A stretch of 64,000 nucleotides of DNA, taken from positions 1 through 64,000 of the forward strand of contig JASJBF010000038.1 in assembly GCA_030066685.1 (NCBI GenBank). The letters run 5' to 3'. This stretch comes from Kiloniellales bacterium. Lineage in GTDB: Bacteria; Pseudomonadota; Alphaproteobacteria; Kiloniellales; JAKSBE01. A model generated the notes under the pieces. It worked only from the letters and a program-made list of their open reading frames with translations, had not been told where the DNA came from and did not search any database. Shown one piece after another: positions 1 through 7,635 of the stretch (the stretch's first letter is position 1; each line of letters begins with the position of its first letter). A program made the position numbers and the translations under genes.

Positions 1-1149
1 GTGGTCGAGACCGGCGACCACCACGCGACCATCCTGGACGGTGACCGCTTCGAGCCGCTGCACCGCTTCCCCACCCGCTACGCCCTACACGGCGGGCCCA
101 AGTTCACGCCGGACGGCCGCTACGTCTTCTTCATGTCGCGCGACGGCTGGGTGACCAAGTTCGACCTCTACGCCCTTTCGACCGTCGCCGAGGTCCGCGC
201 CGGGATCAACTCGCGCAACATCGCGATCTCGGAGGACGGCCGGCACATCGCGGTCGCCAACTACCTGCCGCAGACCCTGGTGCTGCTCAGCGCCGAGGAC
301 CTTTCCGTCGAGAAGGTCATCCCGGCGGTCGACCGCTGGGGCAATCCGTCGCGGGTCTCGGCGGTCTATCAGGCGCGGCCCCGCAAGAGCTTCGTCGCCG
401 CGCTCAAGGACGTGCCGGAGATCTGGGAGATCGCCACCGATCCCGAGGCACCGCCGGTCTTCACCGGCCTGGTCCATTCCCGCGAGGCCGGGATGCAGGA
501 GGCGCTGGCTGCGGAATCGGGGCTCTTCGCCCTGCGCCGCATCGAGGCGCCGGAGCCCCTGGACGACTTCTTCTTCACCCCGGACTACCGCAACCTCATC
601 GGCTCGGCCCGCGACGGGCAGAGCGCGGTGGTGGTCAACCTCAACGTCGGCCGCGACATCGCGCGGATCGATCTGCCCGGCCTGCCGCACCTGGGCTCGG
701 GCATCGCCTGGACCTATCGAGATCGGCAAGTGATGGCGACGCCGCACCTCAAGGAAGCGCGGCTCAGCGTCATCGACCTGGAAGATTGGTCGATCGTGAA
801 GACCGTCGAGACCAAGGGCCCGGGCTTCTTCCTGCGCAGCCACGAGAACACGCGCTACGCCTGGACCGACGTCTTCTTCGGGCCGCACCGCGACCTGGTC
901 CACGTGATCGACAAGGAAACCCTGGAGATCGCGCGCACTCTGCAACCGGCGCCGGGCAAGACCGCCGCCCACGTCGAGTTCGACCGCGACGGCAGCCACG
1001 CCCTCCTCTCCATCTGGGAAGACGACGGCGCGATCGTCGTCTACGACGCGGCGACCCTGGAGGAGGTCAAGCGCCTGCCGATGTCCAAGCCCTCGGGGAA
1101 GTACAATGTCTGGAACAAGATCACTTTCTCCGACGGCACCAGCCACTAG
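1..1149 (+). CDS. Heme-d1-type beta-propeller protein (NirS/NirN/NirF family), 5'-truncated
   Basis: The fragment (382 codons, running off the left edge) is a d1-type eight-bladed propeller related to the heme d1 domain of cytochrome cd1 nitrite reductase and to NirN/NirF. Blade repeats such as FTPDGRYVFFMSRDG and the C-terminal GKYNVWN (GKFNVYN in NirS) support this. His30 (RYALHGG) aligns with the proximal heme-d1 ligand of NirS. Of the two distal active-site His, one is kept (His230, GLPHLGSG). The other aligns with Asp188 (EPLDDFF), and the 42-residue spacing is conserved. It may therefore be a NirF/NirN-like assembly protein rather than a nitrite reductase. Any signal peptide or cytochrome c domain would lie outside the window. 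The next two genes, a CbiX chelatase and DUF4202, fit a tetrapyrrole context. The family is fairly sure; the exact member is not. Confidence 0.7.
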   Translation: MVETGDHHATILDGDRFEPLHRFPTRYALHGGPKFTPDGRYVFFMSRDGWVTKFDLYALSTVAEVRAGINSRNIAISEDGRHIAVANYLPQTLVLLSAEDLSVEKVIPAVDRWGNPSRVSAVYQARPRKSFVAALKDVPEIWEIATDPEAPPVFTGLVHSREAGMQEALAAESGLFALRRIEAPEPLDDFFFTPDYRNLIGSARDGQSAVVVNLNVGRDIARIDLPGLPHLGSGIAWTYRDRQVMATPHLKEARLSVIDLEDWSIVKTVETKGPGFFLRSHENTRYAWTDVFFGPHRDLVHVIDKETLEIARTLQPAPGKTAAHVEFDRDGSHALLSIWEDDGAIVVYDAATLEEVKRLPMSKPSGKYNVWNKITFSDGTSH

Positions 1150-1915
1150 GGTGCCGCCGGCCTCCACGGCGCTGCTGCTCTGCGCCCACGGCAGCCCCGG
1201 CAGCGGCGAAGACTTGGCCCGGCGCGCCGCCGCGCTCGGTCGCCGGCTGAGGTGCGCCGAGACGGCGGGCGCGCTGCTCTACGGCGACCCGCCCCTGGAA
1301 AAGGTGGTCGCCGGCCTGACCAGTGCGCGCATCTGCGTCGTCCCGCTGCTGCTCTCGGAGGGCACGACCTTCGCCGCGCTGCGCGACCGCCTGCAGGATC
1401 TCGGCGGGCCTGCGCGCTTCACCCTCTGCCGGCCCCTGGGAACGCATCCCTGGCTGGCGGCCGGGCTCCTGGCCGCCGCCGAGGCGGAGGCGCGCCGCGC
1501 GGGCTGGTCGACGAAGGACCTGGCCCTGGTGCTCGTCGGCCACGGCTCACGCCGCAATTCCGCCTCGCGCGAGGCGACCCAGCGCCTGGCGCGGCAGGTC
1601 GGCCGCGCCGCCGGGGGGCTCCGGGTCGACTGCGCCTTCCTGGAGGAGCCGCCGGCACTGGACGCCGTCCTGGCCGCGGCCCCGGAGCGGCGGCTCGTCG
1701 TCGCCGGCTGCTTTTCCGAACAGGGCCGCCACGCCCGCAAGGATGTTCCGGCCCTGATCGCGGCCTCGGGACGCGAGGTGCGTTACCTCGGGCCGATCGG
1801 CGCCGCCGACTGGACCGATACCTTGATCCTGGACTCGGCCGCGCGCGCCCTGGCCGAGACCGGCCAAACGATAACGCCGCAGCAAGAGGAGGACGCATGT
1901 CTGCTCAGCCGCTAG
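1106..1915 (+). CDS. CbiX/SirB-type sirohydrochlorin chelatase-like protein
   Basis: Enzymes of this family insert cobalt or ferrous iron into sirohydrochlorin in the cytoplasm. The protein has the duplicated class II chelatase fold. The first half carries LLLCAHGSPGSG (His28), the second LVLVGHGSRRNS (His146), and the signature GRHARKDVPALI lies near residue 208, so both metal-handling His are present. At 269 aa it is the long two-domain form. The ATG at 1106 follows a GGGGAAG ribosome site and overlaps the d1-propeller gene by 44 nt. An in-frame GTG at 1151, one base after that gene's stop, would give a 254-aa protein starting closer to the first beta strand and is a real alternative. The gene overlaps the DUF4202 gene by 19 nt, so the three are one operon. 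In this context it may supply siroheme for heme d1, which is inference. Confidence 0.8.
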   Translation: MSGTRSLSPTAPATRVPPASTALLLCAHGSPGSGEDLARRAAALGRRLRCAETAGALLYGDPPLEKVVAGLTSARICVVPLLLSEGTTFAALRDRLQDLGGPARFTLCRPLGTHPWLAAGLLAAAEAEARRAGWSTKDLALVLVGHGSRRNSASREATQRLARQVGRAAGGLRVDCAFLEEPPALDAVLAAAPERRLVVAGCFSEQGRHARKDVPALIAASGREVRYLGPIGAADWTDTLILDSAARALAETGQTITPQQEEDACLLSR

Positions 1916-2517
1916 CCCTCGATCCCTCGACGACGGCGCCCGACCTGACGGCGGCCCTTTCCGCCTTCGACCGGGCCAACGCCGCCGATCCGAACCTGGA
2001 AGACGGTTCCGAGGGACCGCAGCCGAAGGAGCTGATCTACGGCCGCCGGATGAGCGCCTGCCTCGCCCAGGTCTATCCCGAAGCTTCGGCGGAACTGCAG
2101 CTTGCAGCGCGGGCCCAGCACCTGGAACGCTGGCGGATTCCCCGGAACAGCTATCCCGAGGGCCGGGTCGGCTACCTGACCTGGCGCCGCGACCTCAAGG
2201 CCTTCCACGCCGAGCGCGCGGCCGAGATTCTGCGCGACCTGGGTTTCGAGGAGGCTCTGATCGCCCGGGTCGGCGCCCTGCTGCGCAAGGAGCGCCTGAA
2301 AAAGGACCCGGAGTCCCAGGCCTTGGAGGACGTCGCCTGTCTGGTCTTTTTGGCGCATCACTTCGCCGCCTTCGCCGAGGGCCAGGACGACGCCAAGCTG
2401 GTCGAGATCCTGCGCAAGACCTGGCGCAAGATGTCGGAGCGGGGGCACCGGGCAGCGCTCGCCCTGCCGTTGGAGGGCAGGCCGCTGCACCTCGTGCAGA
2501 CCGCCCTGGCCGGATAG
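1897..2517 (+). CDS. DUF4202 family protein
   Basis: This is a 206-aa soluble, mostly helical protein without signal peptide or membrane segment. It matches the DUF4202 family from memory: an N-terminal helix with FDRANAADPN, a conserved ELIYGRRMSACL around residue 50, QHLERWRIPRNSYPEGRVGY around 75, and a C-terminal DVACLVFLAHHF helix. The ATG at 1897 is set by an AGAGGAGG ribosome site at 1885-1892 and lies inside the end of the chelatase gene, so the two are translationally coupled. No reaction is established for the family. Conserved His, Arg and Tyr residues would suit a ligand-binding or enzymatic role. The neighbours suggest a part in siroheme or heme-d1 metabolism, by association only. 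Confidence 0.8.
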   Translation: MSAQPLALDPSTTAPDLTAALSAFDRANAADPNLEDGSEGPQPKELIYGRRMSACLAQVYPEASAELQLAARAQHLERWRIPRNSYPEGRVGYLTWRRDLKAFHAERAAEILRDLGFEEALIARVGALLRKERLKKDPESQALEDVACLVFLAHHFAAFAEGQDDAKLVEILRKTWRKMSERGHRAALALPLEGRPLHLVQTALAG

Positions 2518-2534
2518 GCTGCGCGCCCGGGCCG

Positions 2535-3881
2535 TCACCTTATGTAGTGCAGCGTCTGGAAGTCGTTCCGGAAGGCGATGACTTCCGGGACCAGGCTTCC
2601 CGGCGCCTCGCCCTTCGCAAGCACGCGGGCGATGAAGCGCGCGACGGTCGCCATCTCGGGCTCCTTCAGGCCCCAGCGGGTCACCTCCTGGGTGCCGAGG
2701 CGCAGGCCGTTCAGGTCGCCCGCCACCGGCGGCAGGGGCAGGCCGATGCCGCAGAGCAGGACCCCGGCCTTGGCCAGGTGCTTGGCCGCGGTCTGGCCGC
2801 CGCCGTAGGACGCCGCGGGCAGGGCGAGGTGGTGGCTTTCGGTATGGCCGCGGCCCTCGACGCCCTGCACCTCGACGCCTTCCGCGGCGAGCGCGGCGCC
2901 AAGGGCCTGAGCGTTGGCGACGCACTGCGCGGCGTAGGCCTCGCCGAACTCCAGCAGGTCGAGGATCGAGAGCGCCAGGGCGGCGGTCTTGCCGAGATCG
3001 AAGTTGGCGGTCATGCCGGGGAAGGCGATCTTGTCGAGCTTCTCGGCCAGATCCGCCTCGCTGGTGAGGACCAGGCCGGCGGGCGGGCCGCCGAAAGCCT
3101 TGTAAGTCGACATCGTCATGAGCTGAGCGCCCTCGGCCAGGGGGTACTGAAAGCGCCGGCCGGCGATCATGCCGGCCATGTGGGCGGCGTCGTAGAGCAC
3201 CAGCGCCCCGACCTCCTCGGCGATGGCCCGGACCTCGGCCACGGGATAGGGGAAGAGGCAAAGGCTGCCGGCCAGGGTGATCATCCTGGGCCGCAGGCGG
3301 TGCGCCTCGTCGCGCAGACGGTCGAGGTCGATCGTCATCCTTGCGCCGACGTAGGGGACCGGATGGATCTCCAGGCCGTAGAGCCCGGCGCAGCCGGCGG
3401 CGTGGTGGGTTACGTGGCCGCCCATCTCGCCGCTGAAGGCGAGGATCCGGTCGCCGGGCCGGCAGGTCGCCATGAAGGCGTAGAGGTTGGCAAGGGCGCC
3501 CGAGGGCACGCGGATCTCGGCATAGGGCGCGCTGAAAAGCCGCTTCGCCAGGCTTTCGGCCAGGACCTCGATCCGCTCGGCGTGTTCCATGCCCATCTCG
3601 TACTTGTCGCCGGGATAGCCCAGGCTCGGCCGGTTGCCGAGCGAGCGCCCAAGCAGGGCGGCGGCCCGCGGGTTCATGACGTTGGTGCCGGCGTTGAGCC
3701 CCAGGCTCTCGCGGTCCATCAGCCGCTCGTGGTCCTCGACCAAGTCGAAGAGCCGGGCCTCGATTTCCTCGCGGTCCTCCAGGTCCAGGCTTGATTCGAT
3801 CTCGGCAATGGTCGCGGCGCAGCCGGCCGGCAGCCAGGGCTTCTCGGCGATGGGATTGAGGGCGAAGGTCGGGCGGGTCAT
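2535..3881 (-). CDS. SHMT-like PLP-dependent enzyme (GlyA paralogue)
   Basis: This 448-aa fold-type I PLP enzyme belongs to the serine hydroxymethyltransferase superfamily. It keeps an LGYPGDKYEMG element near residue 87, the cofactor Asp231 and His234 in LYDAAHMAGMIAG, and the Schiff-base Lys261 in MSTYKAFGGPPAG. Housekeeping SHMT has THK at the lysine; here the His is Tyr260, and the surrounding loop differs from the usual TTTTHKTLRGPRGG. It is therefore probably a specialised paralogue acting on another beta-hydroxy or alpha-methyl amino acid rather than the one-carbon GlyA. The start was taken at 3881, where homology begins; an upstream in-frame start adds a basic, unconserved stretch. 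It is divergent from a GcvA-like LysR gene, which likely controls it. The real substrate cannot be told from sequence. Confidence 0.8.
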   Translation of the reverse strand: MTRPTFALNPIAEKPWLPAGCAATIAEIESSLDLEDREEIEARLFDLVEDHERLMDRESLGLNAGTNVMNPRAAALLGRSLGNRPSLGYPGDKYEMGMEHAERIEVLAESLAKRLFSAPYAEIRVPSGALANLYAFMATCRPGDRILAFSGEMGGHVTHHAAGCAGLYGLEIHPVPYVGARMTIDLDRLRDEAHRLRPRMITLAGSLCLFPYPVAEVRAIAEEVGALVLYDAAHMAGMIAGRRFQYPLAEGAQLMTMSTYKAFGGPPAGLVLTSEADLAEKLDKIAFPGMTANFDLGKTAALALSILDLLEFGEAYAAQCVANAQALGAALAAEGVEVQGVEGRGHTESHHLALPAASYGGGQTAAKHLAKAGVLLCGIGLPLPPVAGDLNGLRLGTQEVTRWGLKEPEMATVARFIARVLAKGEAPGSLVPEVIAFRNDFQTLHYIR

Positions 3882-3988
3882 GGATGCAGTCCTCGAAGGC
3901 GTCGATCTCGCGAGAAGATGCCTGGCTTGGCCCTTGAGCCGCAAACCAGATAGTCTGCGGTTCAGGCATAGAAATTCTAGGTCTCGCG

Positions 3989-4903
3989 ATGTCCCTCAAG
4001 GCACCCCGTCCCGGCTTGCCGGCCCTGAACACCCTGCGTGCCTTCGAGGCGGCGGCCCGGCACGAGAGCTTCGCCCGGGCCGCGGAAGAACTGAACGTGA
4101 CCCCCGGAGCCGTGGCGCAGCAGGTCAAGGCTCTCGAAGCCTGGCTCGGGACGCCGCTGTTCAGACGCCTGAACCAGGGCCTGCGCCTGACCGAGGGCGC
4201 GCGCGCGGCCTTGCCGGCCTTCGTCGACGCCTTCGATGCGCTGGGATCGGCGGTTCGCGCGCTGAGGGATGCCGTCGGTCCGGCTGAGCTGCGGGTCGCG
4301 GCCCTGCCCGCGTTGGCCCAGCTCTGGCTCTCGCCGCGCCGCGCCGCCCTGGCGGCGCTTGCCCCCGCCGGCGGCCTCTCGATCTCGGCCCTGGAGGCAC
4401 CGCCCGATTTCGGCCGAGAGCTCTACGACCTCGCGCTCTTCTACACCAAGGACCGCCTTCCGGGCGCGGAGGCGATCCCGATCGCCGAGGACCTGATCTT
4501 CCCGGTCTGCAGCCCGGACTTGCTGGACGCCGAGCCGCCGCTGCGCGGACCTGCGGATCTGGCGGGCCAGGTTCTGCTGCACGACGCCTCTTGGCGGGGC
4601 GACTGGCCGCTATGGTTGCGGAAGGCGGGGACCGAAGCGGTCGACGGCACGGTCGGACCGCGCTTCTCCCTCTACAGCCTGGCTCTCGAAGCCGCGGTCG
4701 AAGGCGCCGGGGTCCTGATGGGCCACGAGGCGCTGGTCGCCTCGGCCACCGCGCGGTGTGACCTGGTCATGCCCTTTCCCCTGAGAGTGCCGACGGGGAA
4801 GAACCTGAGCCTCATCCTGCCGAAGACCTCGAGGCAGGAGGCAAGACGCTCCGCGCTCGTCGCCTGGTTCCGCGCGCAGGCGGCCGGCGAAACCTCCGCC
4901 TGA
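3989..4903 (+). CDS. LysR-family transcriptional regulator (GcvA-like)
   Basis: This is a 304-aa LysR regulator. The winged HTH occupies residues 10-70 (LNTLRAFEAAARHESFARAA, then VTPGAVAQQVKALEAWLG), followed by a periplasmic-binding-protein-like effector domain to the C terminus. The start PALNTLRAFEAAARH and the 304-aa length are typical of the GcvA subgroup, which often senses amino acids or one-carbon metabolites. It is divergent from the SHMT-like gene with a 107-bp shared promoter region, the usual layout for a LysR regulator and its target, and the GcvA resemblance fits that target. The effector domain is full length with no sign of damage. Confidence 0.88.
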   Translation: MSLKAPRPGLPALNTLRAFEAAARHESFARAAEELNVTPGAVAQQVKALEAWLGTPLFRRLNQGLRLTEGARAALPAFVDAFDALGSAVRALRDAVGPAELRVAALPALAQLWLSPRRAALAALAPAGGLSISALEAPPDFGRELYDLALFYTKDRLPGAEAIPIAEDLIFPVCSPDLLDAEPPLRGPADLAGQVLLHDASWRGDWPLWLRKAGTEAVDGTVGPRFSLYSLALEAAVEGAGVLMGHEALVASATARCDLVMPFPLRVPTGKNLSLILPKTSRQEARRSALVAWFRAQAAGETSA

Positions 4904-5008
4904 CCGTGCTGGACTCCCGCCTGTCTTTGCCGTGGTACTATGGGGCGGTGGGGCTCCGATGGTAGCGTCGGCCCGTTACGGATGCTGCGGCAAAGGGAGG
5001 GCGGCAAG

Positions 5009-6040
5009 GTGAAGGTCTGTATCTACGGGGCCGGGGCGATCGGCGGTTACCTGGCGGTCGAGCTGGCGCAGGTCGACGGGGTCGAGGTCTCGGCCATCGC
5101 CCGCGGCGGGCATCTGGCGGCGATCCGCGAGAAGGGCCTGAAGCTGGTGATCGAGGAGGAGACCCGGGTCGGCCAGGTCCGGGCCAGCGACGATCCGGCC
5201 GAGCTCGGGCCCCAGGACTTCGTGATCATTGCCCTCAAGGCTCACCAGGCCTGGGAGGTCGCCGAGCAGATGGCGCCGCTGCTCGGCCCGGAAACGGCGG
5301 TGGTGACCTGCCAGAACGGGGTGCCCTGGTGGTACTTCCACGGCCTGGAGGGCCAGTACGCCGACCTGCGCCTGGCCAGCGTGGACCCGGAGGACCGGCA
5401 GTGGAACGCGATCGGGCCCGAGCGAGCGATCGGCTGCGTCGTCTACCCGGCCACCGAGATCGTCGAGCCGGGCGTGATCAAGCACATCTACGGCAACAAG
5501 TTCGCCCTCGGCGAGCCGGACGGCAGCACCTCGGCGCGCTGCCAGCGCCTGTCGGACGCGATTGAGGCGGGCGGGCTCAAGGCGCCGATCCTGCCGCACA
5601 TCCGCAACGAGATCTGGCTGAAGCTCTGGGGCAACCTCTGCTTCAACCCGATCTCGGCCCTGACCCGAGAGACCCTGGACGTGGTCGCCACCGATCCGGG
5701 CACCCGAGCGCTGTCGCGCGAGATGATGCTGGAGGCGCAGCGCATCGCCGTGCGTTTGGGCGTGCATTTCCGGGTCGACGTCGAGCGGCGGATCAACGGT
5801 GCCGCCAAGGTCGGCGCGCACCGGACCTCGATGCTGCAGGACTTGGAGCGTGGCCGGCCGCTTGAGATCGACGCCCTGCTGACCGTGGTCCAGGAGATGG
5901 GCCGCATGGTCGAGATGGAGACGCCGCACATCGACAGCGTGCTGGCCCTGGTGCAGCAGCTCGGACGGCGGCTGTCGCTCTACCCGACCTTTCCCGACCA
6001 CGGCCGCGAGGACCAGGACGCCGAGGTCGCGGTCGACTGA
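5009..6040 (+). CDS. 2-dehydropantoate 2-reductase (ApbA/PanE) family protein
   Basis: ApbA/PanE enzymes reduce ketopantoate with NADPH in pantothenate synthesis. Many paralogues act on other 2-oxo acids. The 343-aa protein starts with a Rossmann fold (VCIYGAGAIGGYLAVELA). It carries CQNGVPWW near residue 100 and the catalytic-lysine region EIWLKLWGNLCFNP (Lys about 202), followed by the all-helical C-terminal domain. The GTG at 5009 was chosen because AAAGGGAGGG lies just upstream and the encoded sequence goes straight into the dinucleotide fold; the alternative at 4940 adds an unlikely 23-residue tail. It stands alone, 105 bp after the LysR gene. No pan genes are nearby, so the pantothenate role is not certain. 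Confidence 0.85.
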   Translation: MKVCIYGAGAIGGYLAVELAQVDGVEVSAIARGGHLAAIREKGLKLVIEEETRVGQVRASDDPAELGPQDFVIIALKAHQAWEVAEQMAPLLGPETAVVTCQNGVPWWYFHGLEGQYADLRLASVDPEDRQWNAIGPERAIGCVVYPATEIVEPGVIKHIYGNKFALGEPDGSTSARCQRLSDAIEAGGLKAPILPHIRNEIWLKLWGNLCFNPISALTRETLDVVATDPGTRALSREMMLEAQRIAVRLGVHFRVDVERRINGAAKVGAHRTSMLQDLERGRPLEIDALLTVVQEMGRMVEMETPHIDSVLALVQQLGRRLSLYPTFPDHGREDQDAEVAVD

Positions 6041-6059
6041 CGCCGCCGATCCGGCGGCG
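6041..6059 (+). terminator. GC hairpin after the ApbA/PanE gene
   Basis: A perfect 8-bp inverted repeat (CGCCGCCG, ATC loop, CGGCGGCG) begins immediately after the stop codon. It lacks a clear T tract, so it is either a weak intrinsic terminator or an mRNA 3'-end stabiliser. Confidence 0.4.
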
Positions 6060-6098
6060 CAATTCGGGGTGGCGGTTCGGCCGCGCAGGGCGCATACC

Positions 6099-6150
6099 TA
6101 GAGCGGGACGATACGAGGTCGGATCGACCTCCTACCTGAATCTTGCTCTA
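6099..6150. repeat. Imperfect 52-bp intergenic palindrome
   Basis: Outer arms TAGAGC (6099-6104) and GCTCTA (6145-6150) flank a perfect inner stem GAGGTCG-GAT-CGACCTC (6115-6131). The layout resembles the TAGAGC...GCTCTA intergenic palindromes I recall as common in alphaproteobacterial genomes. Only one copy was noticed in this window. It lies in the promoter region of the RND operon, so it could also act on that transcript. Confidence 0.5.
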
Positions 6151-6207
6151 AACTGTTGAAGTCGGGCGGGCTTCGGCAGGCAATCCGTGGCAGGAGGCCA
6201 GAAGGCG

Positions 6208-7635
6208 ATGTCCGAGCCGCTGACGCAAAACGGCCAGCGCGACCCGCCTCGGCAGCGGCCATCGGGCCGGCTGCGCGCCCTCATGATCCTGCCGCCGATC
6301 CTGGTCGGAGTCCTGGTCCTGGTCTGGCAGATCGCCGGGCGCGAAGGGCCGCAGCAGGACCCGCCGCGCGAGGTGGCTCGTGCGGTCCGCGTCGTCGAGG
6401 TGCAAGCCACGAGCTTCGTGCCCCGGGCCTTGGGACACGGCTTCGTCCAGCCGGACCGGGTCTGGGACGCCGTGGCCCAGGTCGAGGGCCGGATCGCCAC
6501 GCGGCACCCGCTCCTGGAGCGCGGCCAGATCCTCGAGGCCGGCACCGAGCTGCTGCGGATCGACCCGACCGACTACGAGCTGGCGGTCGCGCGCGCCGAG
6601 GCCGACCTGGCCAGCATCCGCGCCCAGCTCGCCGAGCTGCAGGTGGAGGAGCAGAACCTCCGGGCTTCGCTGGCGATCGAGCGCCGCGCCCTGGAGATCG
6701 AGGAGCGGGAGCTGGCGCGGCAGAAGAAGCTGCGCACCAAGGGCAACGTCAGCCAGGCCAGGGTCGACGAGTTCGAGGGCGCCCTGCTGCTGCAGCGCCA
6801 GAGGGCGCAGGACCTCAGCAACCAGATCGGTCTCCTGCCGAGCCGCCGAGCGGTGCTCGAGGCCAGCGAACGACAGTCGGCCGCGGTGCTCTCCGAGGCC
6901 CAGGTCGACCTGGAGCGGACGGTGCTGCGCCTGCCCTTCGCCGCGCGCATCGCCGAGGTCGAGATCGAGACCGCCCAGTTCGTGCGCAGCGGCGACCGGC
7001 TGGTGGTCGCCGACTCGGTCGACTCGGCAGAGATCGCCGTCCAGATCCCGCTGGAGCGGATGCGGCCGCTGGTGCCGCAGGACCTCGACACCTCCGGGCT
7101 GTCCGCCGCGGAGCTCGGCAAGGTGGTGCGCAGGATGGGGATCCGGGCTCTGGTCCGCCTGCCGCAGGCCGACTTCACCTTGCCTTGGGAGGCGCGCTTC
7201 GACCGGACCTCCGACACCGTCGATCCCAAGACCCGGACCCTTGGCGTGATCGTGGTGGTCGAGGAGCCCTATCGCAGCGTCCTGCCCGGCCGGCGGCCGC
7301 CGCTGACCAAGAACATGTTCGTCCAGGTCGAGCTCAGCGGCCGGGTACGGGCGGAGACCATCGTGATCCCCCGGATCGCTTTGCACGACGCCGGCAGCGG
7401 GACGCCGGTCGTCTACCTGGCCGGACCCGATGACCGCCTGATTCGGCGCCGGGTCGCGCCGGGCCCGGCCCAGGGCGACCTGGTGGTGATCGAGGACGGC
7501 CTGGCGCCGGGCGAGCGGGTGGTGGTGACCGACCTGGTGCCCGCGGTCACGGGCATGCTGCTGGCACCGGCGCTCGACGAGGCCCTGATGAAGCAGGTCG
7601 CCTCGGCGGCGGCCGGGTCGGGGTCCGCGCAGTGA
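6208..7635 (+). CDS. RND efflux periplasmic adaptor (membrane fusion protein)
   Basis: This 475-aa HlyD/AcrA-family adaptor links an inner-membrane RND pump to an outer-membrane channel. The order is a short cytoplasmic tail, one anchor helix (LMILPPILVGVLVLVWQIAG, about 26-45), a first lipoyl/barrel segment (AQVEGRIATRHPLLERGQIL), a long coiled coil (about 120-225, rich in Glu, Arg, Gln and Leu), a returning lipoyl half (VLRLPFAARIAEV) and a C-terminal beta domain. It is anchored by a helix rather than being a lipoprotein. ATG 6208 follows AGGAGG with good spacing; a GTG at 6187 overlaps that ribosome site and was rejected. It overlaps the pump gene by 4 nt. No outer-membrane channel gene is present, so a TolC-type partner must be elsewhere. 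The substrate is unknown. Confidence 0.9.
   Translation: MSEPLTQNGQRDPPRQRPSGRLRALMILPPILVGVLVLVWQIAGREGPQQDPPREVARAVRVVEVQATSFVPRALGHGFVQPDRVWDAVAQVEGRIATRHPLLERGQILEAGTELLRIDPTDYELAVARAEADLASIRAQLAELQVEEQNLRASLAIERRALEIEERELARQKKLRTKGNVSQARVDEFEGALLLQRQRAQDLSNQIGLLPSRRAVLEASERQSAAVLSEAQVDLERTVLRLPFAARIAEVEIETAQFVRSGDRLVVADSVDSAEIAVQIPLERMRPLVPQDLDTSGLSAAELGKVVRRMGIRALVRLPQADFTLPWEARFDRTSDTVDPKTRTLGVIVVVEEPYRSVLPGRRPPLTKNMFVQVELSGRVRAETIVIPRIALHDAGSGTPVVYLAGPDDRLIRRRVAPGPAQGDLVVIEDGLAPGERVVVTDLVPAVTGMLLAPALDEALMKQVASAAAGSGSAQ

Noticed and set aside
1912-4128. Minus-strand open frame of 738 codons across DUF4202 and the SHMT-like gene
   Set aside because: Its sequence is Arg/Pro/Gly-rich and runs antisense to, and out of frame with, two clearly conserved genes. 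Such frames are expected in GC-rich DNA.
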